From NCBI GenBank assembly GCA_022478985.1, contig JAKSZP010005267.1:186001-250000 (forward strand): a DNA stretch of 64,000 nt, given 5' to 3'. The stretch is from Massospora cicadina. Its lineage: Eukaryota > Entomophthoromycota > Entomophthoromycetes > Entomophthorales > Entomophthoraceae. Of this stretch, positions 1 to 11,229 are shown piece by piece. Below the pieces are notes generated by a model. It saw nothing but the letters and a program-made list of their open reading frames with translations. It ran no database searches and was not told the DNA's origin. Every line of letters starts with the position of its first letter. Within the stretch, counting starts at the first letter, position 1. The translations under genes were made by a program, and so were the position numbers.

Positions 1-780
1 CTTCTTTTTTTCTAAAAAGGATCAGATTCACTTATGGGCTCAATGACAGAACGCGTAACCCATGTTCCACTAAATTGCTAATTTCATCGCTGACCTCTGC
101 TTCTGCTGCTCTTGGCCTACAAACAGGCCCTATCCTTATTGGTGGATATTCCCCAGTATCAACTTTGTGAAGTACGTTTTTTACACATCCCAAGTCATAT
201 CATTCTGAGCGAATATCTCCTGATACTTTTCAAATAATTGGAACACATCCTCCTGCTGATTATCAGTCAGATTGGCTAGCTGCTCACGATCCACTAATAT
301 GTTGATACTTTTGACAACTTCTGCCAGCAATCCCATTTCAGAAAATGATCCAAATTCATGAAAAGCATAAAGTTCTGCCATCAGGAGCAAGTGTAGAAAT
401 GCAATGATCTAATTTTTCCAACTTTAATTGGCTTCTCACCCAGATTGTCTATTAGTACTCATGTCTATTTGTTACCTGGCATTAAGATCCCTGGCGCCAC
501 CCATGGTTTGACCCTAGATTTTTCCCATGGATTGATAACTTCACCACATAGCTGTTCTGGAAGTTCCATCATTAACTCAATGTTAACTATGATTTGAGCC
601 CCCAGCGGGATAGTGTTTGTTGCATTTGTCATCAGAGGTATCCCACGATTCTCCATAATTTCCATCAGCATTGCTTTCCATATTCGTCCAACTAATTTAT
701 AGTGAATGAGTATAATACCATCACTATAAATTAAGTTGACAAAATTATTCCTCTTTGTCAACAGAATTTCTCCCTTCCGC
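1..780 (-). pseudogene. pol: Pol fragment of F: protease-RT linker and N-terminal reverse transcriptase
   Basis: Two readable pieces lie on the minus strand. Positions 465-761 give the linker that follows gypsy proteases, with a PLGAQIIVNIEL stretch and a VAPGI motif. Positions 1-390 give the start of RT: QLFEKYQEIFAQND, then a HKVDTGEYPPIR segment and a VEHGL segment, which match the conserved 'H.IDTG..PI' and 'L...G.I' entry of gypsy RT domains. The catalytic part lies beyond the left edge. A stop codon follows the SLSP position. The linker is separated from its protease (5578-6071) by the insertion of A. Confidence 0.75.
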
Positions 781-1615
781 TGTCAGACATTCTTCTTTCT
801 GATCTAAAAAAAAGAATGTTGGAGGTATTAGTGTTCCCAATTCTGCTATTATGATTGGCCCATCACCTGCCCAATTTATAGGTAATATTGTGGATATCAA
901 CAATATGAGTACCCACAGCAAAAAGACCTTAGTGGATTCTCGGTGGAATCTTAACAACCAGAATAATACAATTTACCATAAGAATCAGCTTAAAAAGGTA
1001 ATAATTAATAATAGGAATACTCTGACTCCTCGGTCAATTTGAGGAGTATAATATCACACACAGATCAGAACCTCTGCAAGGCAAAAAGATTTTGCCCATT
1101 GATGATTGGGTGCGAGTTAACCAATCATTATCATCCAAGTCTAACCACCGCTGAGGTGCATAGATTTTACTCAAGGATGATAGGGTAAAAATTAGCCAAT
1201 CATTACCATCCAAGTTCAACCATCACCAAATTACCCAATTGTTACCATCCAAGTCTGACCACCGCCGAGGTGAAAATATTTTACTTGCTGGTGAATGGAT
1301 ACAATTCATCAAATTGTTACCGCATGGATCAGTTTTGCCTCCAAAAAGTTTTTATCTTCAATTTGAGAGGCCAAAAGCCTATATTTCCTAATTTAGATAA
1401 CTGAGCTTTGCATCCTTTTGCCTTTAATACCCCTGGTCTCAAAAATTGAACTAGTTTAAATAGGAAAAGCTAGTATTGACAAAGGGACCTTTCCTGGTTT
1501 TGCCTGCCTGAATATTAAAACTAAAAGACTTTAATAAGGGTTATTTATACTTTCATTAAAAAGTAAATATTTCATTTTAAAATATTACTTGTGGCATCCG
1601 TTGGCAGATCACACA
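781..1615 (+). repeat. 5' LTR of A
   Basis: Begins TGTCAGACATTC and ends CACACA. It aligns over its length with 4751-5577. An internal stretch (about 1080-1290) repeats a degenerate unit of the type 'ACCATCCAAGTCTRACCACCG' several times, also seen in the LTRs of C, so the unit is an ancestral LTR feature. Confidence 0.85.
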
Positions 1616-1618
1616 AAT

Positions 1619-1635
1619 TGGTGCTCACTACAAGG
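1619..1635 (+). other. Primer-binding site of A
   Basis: TGGTGCTCACTACAAGG starts three bases after the 5' LTR. The leading TGG fits the complement of a tRNA CCA end. The same motif follows the 5' LTRs of B, C, D, E, F and G. Confidence 0.8.
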
Positions 1636-1676
1636 GGTTGAGCCCCCTGAATACTTTGATAAGTATTAATAAGAAA

Positions 1677-3795
1677 ATGGAGAGTATCACCCGTTGGGTG
1701 CAAAATGGGGAAGGAGCTGAAGAAGATGATCAAATGGACAGGCCTATTGCTTTAACATTTGAAAAAGAACAATTTGAGCCCATATTAATACCTGAGTCTC
1801 ATCGCATCACTTGGACAGCCACTGAAGCTGTGAGAGATCTTACCCATGGCATTCTTAACCCTGACGAAATTGCATCTCACAAACGAGCATCATTGGTAGA
1901 GGAACGCCACTTGTTTCTCTATGAGACAGTGTCCTCCCAGAGACCTATGGTCAGCTTACAAATTTGACCACCTATGTACGCAAGTTTGCTCATCCTGCCT
2001 TGGTCCATATGATGCATCTTTTAGCCAGCCATCATGAAGAGCTACATCAACACTGAGATACTCATGCAGCTTTGAATTTAGCCTATGATAAGCTGTATCA
2101 ACTGACCTCCGAACATCTTGGAGCAGTTAGATCTGGTGTAGAAGCTAATTGCAACTTCATCATACAGCTGCATGACTGACTTGCTACTATGGATACTGGG
2201 ATTGTAAAGTATGTCGAGGAGGCCATGAAGATCTTTAGGAATGAACTGAACGCATCTTCCGCTAGCACCCGCTCATTGTTGGAGGAGTTTACTAAAGAGC
2301 TTGAAAAAGCAAATTGAGCAAACACATCGTGACCTTCCAGCCCCTGACTCCGTCCTTCAAGAGAAATATGAACAGCGTGTGGCTGTGGTGGAGCAGCAGT
2401 TAATTCAGGCCTTCTCGCGTGTTGATGAGCTTGAACGTCGTCTGTTGCTTGAACCATCTAGTACCACCACCACCCTCGCGGCCAAAGTTGTTCATCTAGA
2501 AAAGAAGCTAGCTCTCAAAGCTTCATTCGAAAAAACCAAATATTTGGCACGTTGCCTGACTGAATGTGAAATGGAAGCAAAAGCGATAGAAGTTTCGCTG
2601 GAAAGCCCTGTGCTGTTGAAAGAAGTATTTAGTTGACTAACAAAGGTCAAGCGAAGTATGAGCAGATCAAGGATGGAGTACAAGGCCCAAGCTCCCACTC
2701 TCATGACGATAAAGGATGTAACCAAATGAAAGATGAGCTGAAGAACCACGTGAAAGCCGTGGAAACTGCTCAATTAAACCTAAGCTCAATGGTATCACAA
2801 ATTCGTTTTCAAGTCTCTGCATTGGAGAACTAAGTGGAAGATCTTAAAGCTCAAAAATCAGGGATCAAAGCTCAATTAAGACTATGTGAATCCGAGCACC
2901 TAGAAGCCCTCTCTAACATGGAAACCCGGCTTAAAGCCATTCATGACCAGTTCATTCGCCACTTGTGGGCTTTTGATCAGTAAAGCTACCGCTCTGAAAC
3001 CTTGGAAGCAGAAGCTCCAGCTATTCATACCCTTTCTGGGAGTGACTATCATTCATTCAAACCTACGTTTAAAGACAAGTTTATCCCCGGCAAAGCATTG
3101 CTTCGTTTTTATACGTTTATGAAGCAGCTATGGAAGGGGCGACTGATCGTCAGAAGGCCAAGCACATCCTTTCCTGTTTGGGCCGCATGGCACAGGAGGT
3201 GATGGTCCCATATATGGATGCTCTTAGCACCTGGTCCAAAGTTAAAGAGGCTCTCATAAACACTTTTGGCTCAAAACAAGCTCTAAGCATGAAAAAGAAA
3301 GCCTTTATGCATATGAGTATCCGAAAAGGAGAGTCAGTGGCCACTTTTGTGAAACATTTCTATATAGAAGCCCAGACGTTGCTAACCTCTAAGATGTTGA
3401 CTTTGGATGATGCTATAGCCGCCGTTTTGAATGGAGTGGCTACTTACCCATCGCTAGCTATGCACATCACCTCCATAAAACGCTATTTCCACAACATCCA
3501 AATCAAGGAAGCGTTAGTAGATGTTGCCAATTTCCACAAGCCTGAAGTTCCATGTGGAGCAGTATCTCGTCCTCATGTTTTAACCATTGAGGATTCAAAG
3601 CCTAAGCCTCGGGCCTTAGCTATTGAAGACAAGAAGGAGCCCCTTCAGACAAAGGGCTTTGAAGAGCAAAACCCCAAAGCAAAACATCCTGAACGCCCTC
3701 AATGCGAATACTGTGACAGGTTCGGACATAAGGAGGCTATGTGCTGGAAAAAGAAAGCTGACGCCAAGGAACAGGAGCAGGGAAAAGAAATGTGA
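1677..3795 (+). pseudogene. gag: gag of A with long coiled coil and CCHC zinc knuckle
   Basis: The reading starts at a MESITRW start at 1677, overlapped by an in-frame upstream ATG at 1638, and shifts frame several times. Positions 2100-2990 are rich in Glu, Lys, Leu and Gln with heptad-like spacing, for example VDELERRLL and VVHLEKKLAL, which suggests a coiled coil. Positions 3130-3545 give the conserved gypsy Gag core (KAKHILSCL, then TWSKVKEAL). A perfect CX2CX4HX4C knuckle lies at 3703-3744. Gag forms the virus-like particle and the knuckle binds RNA. The coiled-coil part is absent from the sister element C, which may have lost it. Confidence 0.8.
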
Positions 3796-4065
3796 GCTTA
3801 GGGAAAGGCACACCTATTGCTGACAAACCGCATGTGCCTAACTCACTTAAACAACTTATGCCATTACCTCGCGTTACCAATACCCCAGGGGATGATTCTG
3901 GGGGATACGGATGAGGTTGGCTATTACGTTGTAGGAGCACCTGCTGAGGTGGAAGTTCCCAATCGCTTGAATGCTGGAGGAGTGGATGAAGCCACCATAC
4001 CAGAAGAGATGTATCTCTGCCAAGTTTTAGGGGGAGCCAATGGTCATTGTTAAGCCAGCAACGCC

Positions 4066-4735
4066 GATGAGGTGATGTCTCACCTTATCCACCCTATCCA
4101 GCATGGCCATACCATGCAATCTATTCAAAAAAATTACCCCAATACCGCAAGCAAATTAACATCCAATTTCCATCTCAAGGAGGTCTTAGCGCTATCACCC
4201 ACTTTTGGGGGGATACTCACAAAGGTCAAAGTGGTCATACAAAAAGTTTGGGTGATGGCTATCCTAGATACAGGCTCCCCAGTGAACATAATCTCCTCTA
4301 AGTTGATGAAAAAAATTCAACTTGCACCTGACTTAGAGTACAACCAAGACTTTGGAACCGCTGGTCCTAACAACATCTGATCACTTGGTGCTTACTCGTC
4401 CCTTCCAATTCAAATTGGGAAGCTTATTCTATCAGCCCCCGCAGTGGCTTTGGAAAACAATGATTATGAGTTGCTCATAGGTAAGCAGTTCATGATCAAA
4501 TTTGATGGCATTATCAATATAAAGCAAGGGATCTTGTCGCTGCACAATTACAAAGTTCCCTTAATTATAGCCAATACAGAACCCAGCAAGAAGGATTACA
4601 CTTGCATGTACACCAACCCTGCAAAAACAGCGACAAAAAAAGGGCAAGTTGCCAACAAGCTTTGCACCCCCCTTCCTACCTCTCAAGTGGATGAAAAGGT
4701 ATTACATTACCATAACTGCAATACCCCTACCAACA
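4066..4735 (+). pseudogene. pro: Aspartic protease of A, then residual pol end
   Basis: The retropepsin active site DTGS (4267-4278) sits in AILDTGSPVNIISSKL. Downstream GAYSSLPIQIGKL and a YELLIGKQF segment correspond to the flap and the second conserved (ILG-type) region. A TGA stop at 4378-4380 breaks the frame between them. After about 4680 a short VLHYHNCNTP stretch matches the integrase C-terminal remnant of C (9961 down) and then jumps to the polypurine tract, so RT, RNase H and nearly all of integrase are deleted. Confidence 0.8.
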
Positions 4736-4750
4736 TTCTTGAGGGGGCAA

Positions 4751-5577
4751 TGTCAGACATTCTTCTTTCCAATCTAAGAAAAAGAATGTTGGAGGTATTA
4801 GTGTTCCTGATTCTGCTACTATGATTGGCCCATCATCTTCCCAAATTATAGATAATATTGTGGATATCAACAATATGAGTACCCACAGCAAAAAGACCTT
4901 AGTGGATTTTCGGTGGAATCCTAACAACTGTAATACAATTTACCATAAGAATCGGCTTAAAAAGGTAATAATTATTAATAGGAATACTCTGACTCCTTGG
5001 TCAATTCGAGGAGTATAATATTGCACAGATTGGAACCTCCACAAGGCAAGAAGATTTTGCCCGTTGATGATTGGGTGCAAGTTAACCAATCATTATCCAA
5101 GTCTAACCACCGCTAAGGTGCAAAGATTATACTCAAGGATGATAGGGTAAAAAGTAGCCAATCATTACCATCCAAGTTCAACCATCAATGAATTACCCAA
5201 TTGTTGCCATCCAAGTCTGACCACCGCTGAGGTGAAAAGATTTTACTCACTGGTGATTGCATAAAATTCATCAAATCGTTACCGCACAGGTTGGTTCTGC
5301 CTCTGAAAATTTTTTATCTTTGATTTGATAGGCCAAAAGCCTATATTTCCTAATTTAGATAACTGAGCTTTGCATTCTTTTGCCTTGAATACCCCTGGTC
5401 TCAAAATTGAACTAGTTCAAATAGGAAAAGCTAGTATTGACAAAGGGACCTTTCCTGGTTTTGCCTGCATGAGTAAAAAACATAAAAAACTTTATTAAGG
5501 GTTATTTTATACTTTTATTAAAAAGTAAATCTTTCATTTTAAAATATTATTTCTGACATCCGTTGCAGGATCCCACA
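4751..5577 (+). repeat. 3' LTR of A with preceding polypurine tract
   Basis: Starts TGTCAGACATTC directly after the purine-rich tract GAGGGGGCAA (4741-4750) and ends GGATCCCACA. It aligns with 781-1615. The polypurine tract is the usual primer for plus-strand DNA synthesis. Confidence 0.85.
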
Positions 5578-6071
5578 TTTGCTGATACACCAAAGGCATC
5601 ATCTGCACCAATATCATCAGAGTGTTTTCTTTAAAATCACATTTCGCCTCATATTTCCTCAAGAACTCTGTCCCAATAAGTATAACATAATTTGGATTGG
5701 ACAGCACTATGGCGGAGCTGACACCATCAGCCATCCAAACCAAAGTGGTAGTGCATTGTAGGCTCCACATGAGATGGTAATGCCTTACCCAACCATTCCA
5801 AACTCTTTTTGACGCTCCAAATCCAGCGAGATCTTCATACGTTTCACTAATTTGGTGGAAATGATGTTGATTGGCATCCCCTATCAATTATTACTCGTAC
5901 TCTTATCCTATTGACTAGAATATTGACATAGGTACACTCAGAGTACTGCAGTAAAGTATTTAATGAATGGATAGCGGCTTTATTTGCCAAATCATTTGTG
6001 TGAAAAATTTGAGTGGATAAATCAGGGAATGACTCCTTGATTGCGCTGATAGTTAGAAACGTTCGCCTCAT
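5578..6071 (-). pseudogene. pro: Aspartic protease region of F
   Basis: The minus-strand reading gives VRVIIDRGC at the expected DTGA/DSGA active-site position (aspartate kept, the next residues changed). A later NPNYVILIGTEFL segment matches the second conserved protease region. The related element G keeps IIDSGAPNN at this place (61080-61091). The frame is shifted between the two blocks and ends at the A insertion. This protease would cleave Gag-Pol. Confidence 0.65.
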
Positions 6072-7604
6072 CCAACTTTGTTTTGACTAAGTCTTCAGGT
6101 CTCTTGGCAGATATAACTTTTTCCGCTAACTGTCATATGTAGGGTCAAGCAACCTCATTAACAATTTTGGGATTAATCCCCTTTGCTTTGGCTCAAGTTA
6201 TCATGTTAACATCCATGTTAACCCCTGATGGAGCAGATCCGGCGAGTCATCATCCACAAATAGGTCAGAGATATTGATTTCCTCATTCATTATATCAGGC
6301 AGGACAGGTTTATCAGCAGTACTAGAACGTCCCTGATCTAGACTGCTGGTCCTTTTCCCAAATCTGAACCAGTTTCTTGGGTCTAAACAAGAGTAATCTG
6401 ATCCTTCAGCTTTTTGTCAAATACTGGGCAATTACATGGCCAGACTTACCGCATTGGAAATAGCAGATTGGTGATTTGTCTACTCATTTTTGAACTTTAG
6501 GTTTACTTCCCGTCACAATTTGGCTCTCAGATTCTTTAGGTGGTTAGGCAAATTTGACAATATTTTAAACCTTCATTTGAATTACTTTAAAAGTGCGATA
6601 GAACATCAAACGTGGCTACAAGCATTTTCAGATGGTCCACCATCTGGGAGGTCATTGTTTGAGTCACTAGCGCCGCCACCATAAGCTGATGCAATTCTTG
6701 GTAGGGATGAAGTGCTGACTGCATGGTTATGCGTGCATCAAAGTCAGTCAACACATTTACTCCTGCCAAGATCTGGGGTCTTGGTAAAACCAGTTGGTAA
6801 AACTATCCAGGGTCTCATCTTTGCAAAATTGTATAGCCATGAACTCTTGTTTATGATTCACCATCTAAAAAGGGCTATTCAAACTATGAGATAATGGCTG
6901 CGATTGCTTCTGCATATGACCAAAAGTCCCCATTGAGGTGTGGTAGCACCAGATTATGGAAGTCAGTGCTAAGATAGTTCATTTTGGTCACCACTTTTTG
7001 ATGGTCTTCATAGCCAAACATGGTCATCTCAAATAGGAAGAAAATGCCAGGGCATTATCCCAGTGAAAGGTGGGCAATTTCGGCATATTTCAAAATTCCT
7101 CAGTCTCCACTCATTGAAATTCTTCGCCCAGCTACTCGAAAGCTATAGGACTGGATTCAGGAGTCATTTTTGACACACCAGCGAATGGTTTGGGCATCTT
7201 TTGGGAAAGAGAAATCTTCCCAATTGGAGTTTTGCATGCCTTTTCATCAGCATCATTTGCCTTAAATTGCTCACAATCACATTTGTGTTTTCCAATTTCT
7301 CCATACACATTGTCATTTTCGCCATCTCCTCGTGAAACTTCCAGATGTGTTCTCAATCTGCTTCCCATTTTGTTTTTAGAGATAGAATTTTTTTAACAAT
7401 TTCGCCCTCTTTCCGCTTTAAAGAGGCAAATTTTTCACACAGGTCGTTGTTCACCATTCCTAATTTTTTGAGCATCTCTTCCACCTTGATCACTCGCTCC
7501 TCTAAGGTACTAACATCCGCATGAGATGCCAAGATGAGCACATTTTGATTGACGGCCAGCAGTTACACCCAGAGCTTCCAAAGCTTTTCCTTATAAGACA
7601 TCAT
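6072..7604 (-). pseudogene. gag: gag of F with a CX3C-type zinc knuckle
   Basis: Starts at ATGATGTCTTATAAG near 7604, matching the Gag start of G near 62797. A coiled-coil-like stretch (TLEERVIKVEEMLKKL) follows. The knuckle at 6421-6465 reads C-YFQ-C-GKSG-H-VIAQ-Y: three residues between the first two cysteines, and the last cysteine replaced by Tyr. G has the same CX3C spacing with all cysteines intact. Many stops and frameshifts lie between. Confidence 0.65.
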
Positions 7605-7635
7605 TTTTTGAATTGGCTTTTGTCAACTCAACTAC

Positions 7636-7652
7636 CCCTGTAGTGAGCATCA
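7636..7652 (-). other. Primer-binding site of F
   Basis: On the minus strand TGATGCTCACTACAGGG follows the 5' LTR after one base. It differs from the shared motif by one base (TGG to TGA). Confidence 0.7.
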
Positions 7653-7653
7653 A

Positions 7654-8509
7654 TGTTATAATCTGGGCGCTGGATGGTTGATCGCTTCTGGCCCTAGATT
7701 TCAACTGCAAAGATTCGTGGATCCTTGCGTTGATTGTTTAATTGAAATAGATAAACTGGGGAAATAATAGTATGAAGACTATTATTGATTGCCCAAAAGC
7801 CATGTTGAGTGAAAAGTCCAACGCTAAAATGGTGCTTCTTCCTCTTGAAGGTATTCTGGTAATGGTAGAGAACACTTTCCCTTTTCTCTTCATGCAGAGC
7901 TAAGCGGAGATTTTATAAAACAGCCTAAGGATATCTGATCCTTGCACCCTTCTCTTAAGAGTATTGTTAAACAACCAATGCATAACAACTTAGTTAATAT
8001 CAAGCTTTAATCTACTTTTATCAGGGAATATTGGGGTTTTTTATAGTTAGAATTGGCACACATCTTTTTCAGCTGTCTGCTGAGAATATTTGTGCTTCTA
8101 TACTGGTTTGACCCTTATGGTTTAGGCACCAAATCTCGTTGGGTACCATTGCCTTGAGTTTCTTAGGCAGTATAATCCTCAGCTGTTTAAGGACTAAAAA
8201 ATTGGCGTTAGAAACTCAAAACCAATTGTTTTGGCCGATGACATTTCAACTCTCTACCTCTGGCATTAGGATGCTTTGGTAGTTTCTGACAACTCCCCAT
8301 TCATTCCACTTTGAACAATTCCTATAATTTAACATTTGGGTGTTGCTCCCATATTAGATTACTGCTTAATTTTATTGGGGATGATTGATGACAATAATCT
8401 CATCAGTCAGTGACCTCAAATATCATCAGGGATGATGCTTAATGATAATATCATTAGTTGATGACCTCTTATATCATTGGGGATGATGCCTGATGATAAT
8501 CCCTTCAAT
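7654..8509 (-). repeat. 5' LTR of F (upper limit approximate)
   Basis: In plus orientation it starts TGTTATAATCTGGG. It aligns with the G LTR (from 62861) and with the solo LTR (24727-26363) through shared blocks such as AATAGTATGAAGACT and CTYAAGAGT. The far end is uncertain because a tandem repeat and the start of B follow. Confidence 0.6.
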
Positions 8510-8515
8510 TGGCCA
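8371..8515. repeat. Tandem repeat, unit about 50 bp, nearly three copies
   Basis: Three diverged copies begin at about 8371, 8421 and 8472. Each has the pattern ATATCATYRGGGATGATG, then ATGATAAT or ACAATAAT, then a TGACCTC block (missing in the third). The array lies at the junction of the F LTR and the B LTR. Confidence 0.75.
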
Positions 8516-8959
8516 CTATTGCTGATACTCTACAATTATAAATTAATCATCAAATTTATTAATCAGTTAAAAGGTTGGTTTATGTGGTCATCTTAAATTC
8601 TAACAGCATTCCAAACTGAGGATACCCATTCCTTTTGTTATGATTTCAACTGGGTCACGCTTTACTAATGTGTTCTGATACTAGCTTTTTATTTGTTCTG
8701 GCATTTATACCAATTCTAATAGATAGTGTTGATGACTTTAGGCTTCTTAGGAGAATTTCCAGCTCAGAATTTAACAAATCAGAGCTATTTTGATGACTTT
8801 TAGGCTTCTGAGAAGGAAGCTTCAGATTAGCAGCTATGTTAATCAAGTGATCAAATATGGCTATTCAACAATCAGACTTCCAAGAGTTATTGGGCTTAAT
8901 ACTCAATGTCTTTAGTTTACCAAACTTGTTGGTGAAATCGCCTCAACTTATTAACATAT
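8510..8959 (+). repeat. 5' LTR of B, first part
   Basis: Aligns with 24413-24726 and on to 26365-26460 of the 3' LTR, for instance 'GATGACTTTTAGGCTTCTG' near 8786 with its counterpart near 24676, and 'TTTAGTTTACCAAACTTGT' near 8911 with 26406. It is cut at 8959 by element C. Confidence 0.7.
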
Positions 8960-9755
8960 TGTGGGATCCACTAATGGATGTTACAAATATTTTCTCAGAG
9001 TGAGAATCTTACTTTTTAACAAAAGTATAAAATAGCACTTTATTAAAGTATTTATATTTTTTATTATTATAAGTGCGGCAAAACCAGGAAAGGTCCCTTT
9101 CTCAATACTAGTTTTTCCTGTTTAAACTAGTTTGGATTTTGAGACCATGGGTATTAAAGGCAAAAGAATGTAAAGCTCAGTTATCTAAATTAAGAAATAT
9201 AGTCTTTTGGCCTATTAGATCAAAGATAAAATTTTTGAGGCAAAACTGACCCATGTGGTAATGATTTAATGAATTGTATCCAATCTTTAACGGGTAAAAT
9301 TTTTTCCCCTCAGTGGTGGTCAGACTCATTGGTGATGATTGGCTAATTTTTGCCCTATCATCGTTGAGTAATATCTTTACACCTTGGCGGTGGTCAGACT
9401 TGGATGGTAATAATTTGTTAATTTTCACCCAATCATCAATGGGTAAAGTCTTTTCACCTCACGGAGGTTTGGATCCATGTGATGTTGAACTCCTCAAATT
9501 TGGCTGAGAAGTCAGAATAATTCTATTATTAGTACTTACCTTTTTAAGCCAATTTTGGTGATAAACAATATTTTCCCGATATATAGGATTTCATTGAGAA
9601 TCCACCAAGGTCTTTTCACCATTGATACTCATACCATTATTAACCACAATATTATTTGATGATTGGGCAGGAGATGGGCCAATCATGGTAGCAGATTTGG
9701 GAGCCCTATTGCTCTAATATTCTTTTTCTTAAGTTGAGAAAGAGAATGTCCAACA
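8960..9755 (-). repeat. 3' LTR of C with adjacent polypurine tract
   Basis: Plus-strand text runs from TGTGGGATCC to GTCCAACA and aligns with 12108-12906. Bases 9756-9769 (TTGCCCCCCTTAAG) are the complement of a purine tract that abuts the LTR. Confidence 0.85.
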
Positions 9756-9778
9756 TTGCCCCCCTTAAGAATGTTGGG

Positions 9779-9961
9779 AGGGATGTAGGGTTGTAAGAAG
9801 AAACCATGTACCCAGATTATGATAATTCTTATAGCCAAGGACTTTATAGTATACTCATTTCCTCTCTTATGTATGATGGTAAATGGCCCCTCCCAGTTTG
9901 ATCCAAGTTTGCCACTTTGGGGAGTTGTGCAATTGCAGTAATATAAAACCCTATCCAACAC
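9779..9961 (-). pseudogene. Integrase C-terminal GPF/Y-like module of C
   Basis: The minus strand reads KLGSNWEGPFTIIHKRGNEY and on to a PYIPPNILKGGN ending. 'W.GPF.I......Y.I' is the GPF/Y module found at the C-terminus of gypsy integrases, normally behind the catalytic core. Here it follows the linker ORF with no core, so a deletion has joined protease to the integrase tail. Confidence 0.7.
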
Positions 9962-10071
9962 TTAGTAAGAGGGTAGAGGAGCTCAGAGCTCATTGGCAGC
10001 TTGACCTTTTTTAGTCACTGATTTTGCTTGGCTAGACTTTCCAGCATTTAATTCTTCATCCTCTTTTTTCA

Positions 10072-10566
10072 TTAAAAGAATAGTTCCCTTCCATTAAAAT
10101 TCACCAGCTCTCTCATTTGCCATATGCAACTGCTTCTTTTTTCATCGAGAAGTAGCTTTTGGGCTTTCTTTTCTTTGTCAGAATGACTATGGGGGCCACA
10201 CATAAGAATGGAATCTACATCCTTAGTGCACAAAGGCTCAGACCAAAACCCGCGAGGGGTAGCATCCTTGGAAGAGTGATTCTCTTGAACCTTGGAACAA
10301 GAAACGGCTGCCTCCATGGGCTTAGAGGTATACTTATCTTTTTTAAGCTGTACTTTGGGAGCATGAACTTTTCCTTCAAAGTCAGTCTCACTTAAGAGAT
10401 TGAGGGGGTTTTGGGATGTGACTTTTGTGTCAATTACTCGTTGTTCACCATTGCTAGCCTCCACTGAATCGTGCGATTTCTTAGTGTTGCGCCCAGAGGT
10501 GACATAAGGCAAAGCAGAAGAGGGGTGTTCTTCATAGGATAAAACTAATGGAACGTCGTAGTTCAT
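10072..10566 (-). CDS. Uninterrupted 164-codon ORF in C, function unknown
   Basis: One of the longest open frames in the LTR elements. It begins MNYDVPLVLSYEEHPS and is rich in Ser, Lys, Glu and His, with little predicted fold (KVHAPKVQLKKDKYTSKP). It lies where the protease-RT linker would be and where RT has been deleted. I recognise no domain. It may be a spacer, or part of Pol between protease and the missing RT. No start context or conservation test was possible. Confidence 0.4.
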   Translation of the reverse strand: MNYDVPLVLSYEEHPSSALPYVTSGRNTKKSHDSVEASNGEQRVIDTKVTSQNPLNLLSETDFEGKVHAPKVQLKKDKYTSKPMEAAVSCSKVQENHSSKDATPRGFWSEPLCTKDVDSILMCGPHSHSDKEKKAQKLLLDEKRSSCIWQMRELVNFNGRELFF

Positions 10567-10640
10567 TAAAATAGGGGCCCTTGCCTCATGTTGATGATGC
10601 CTTCATACTCGATCATAAACTGAGTACCTATAAGCATCTC

Positions 10641-11229
10641 TTAATAATTATTATCCAAAACCACTGCGGGGGCTGATAGAATAAGCTTCCCAATTTGAAT
10701 GGGAAGGGACGAGTAAGCACCTAGTGCGCAGGTGTTATTAGGACCAATGGTTCCAAAGTCTTGGTTGTACTCCAAGTCAGGTGCAAGCTTGATTTTTTTC
10801 ATCAGCTTGGAGGAGATTATGTTCACTGGGGAGCCTGTATTTAAAATAGCCATCACCCATACTTTTTGGATAACTACTTCGACCTTTGTGAGTACCCCCA
10901 GAAGCGGATGATAGTGCTAAGACCTCTTTAAGATGAAAAGATGAGGTTAATTTGCACGCGGTCTCAGGGTAATTTTCCAAAATGGACTGCATGATATGGC
11001 CATACTGGATAGGGTGAATAATGTGAGACAACACCTTATCTGCGTCGCTGGCAGTATCAATAACGATTGGCTCCCCTAGAACTTGGCAGAGGTAAGTTTC
11101 CTCAGGTATGGTGGCTTCATCTACTTCTACAGCGTTTAGGTGATCAGGGACCTCCACTTCCGCGGGAGCTCCCAACAAGTAGTACCCAATGTTATTGTAA
11201 CCCCCTAAGAGTTGGCCTAAGGGGTACTT
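10641..11229 (-). pseudogene. pro: Aspartic protease of C with mutated active site
   Basis: An upstream reading (11178 down) matches the A segment before protease (GAPAEVEVP, then YLCQVLG). The active site reads AILNTGSPVN: the catalytic Asp of DTGS is Asn here (D in A), a change that would kill a retropepsin. The flap and IGKL region follow as in A. A frameshift separates the two readings near 10870. Confidence 0.75.

Larger units (their letters stand above)
781..5577 (+). mobile_element. Element A: non-autonomous Gag-protease LTR retrotransposon
   Basis: Two LTRs of about 830 bp flank a 3.1-kb interior that encodes Gag and protease only. I see no RT, RNase H or integrase. A primer-binding site follows the 5' LTR and a G-rich polypurine tract precedes the 3' LTR. 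A sits inside the pol of F. The flanking pentamers (TCCGC before, TTTGC after) match at 3 of 5 places with both differences C to T, so they may be a decayed TSD. Its protease is nearly identical in reading to that of element C and clearly related to that of element E, which probably represents the autonomous relative. Confidence 0.85.
1..8509 (-). mobile_element. Element F: Ty3/gypsy LTR retrotransposon, split by element A
   Basis: A gypsy element on the minus strand whose 3' part lies beyond the left edge. From high to low coordinates it has a 5' LTR (from 7654 up), a primer-binding site, a Gag with zinc knuckle, an aspartic protease, the protease-RT linker and the start of reverse transcriptase. 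Element A (781-5577) interrupts it between protease and linker. All frames contain stops. Its LTR, Gag start and zinc knuckle closely resemble those of element G at the right end, so the two are one family. The upper LTR limit is approximate because B begins near 8510. Confidence 0.75.

Noticed and set aside
2098..2457. Minus-strand ORF of 119 codons
   Set aside because: Antisense to the coiled-coil part of A gag.
8371..8515. CRISPR-like array
   Set aside because: The units are directly contiguous diverged tandem copies without spacers, in a eukaryotic transposon context.
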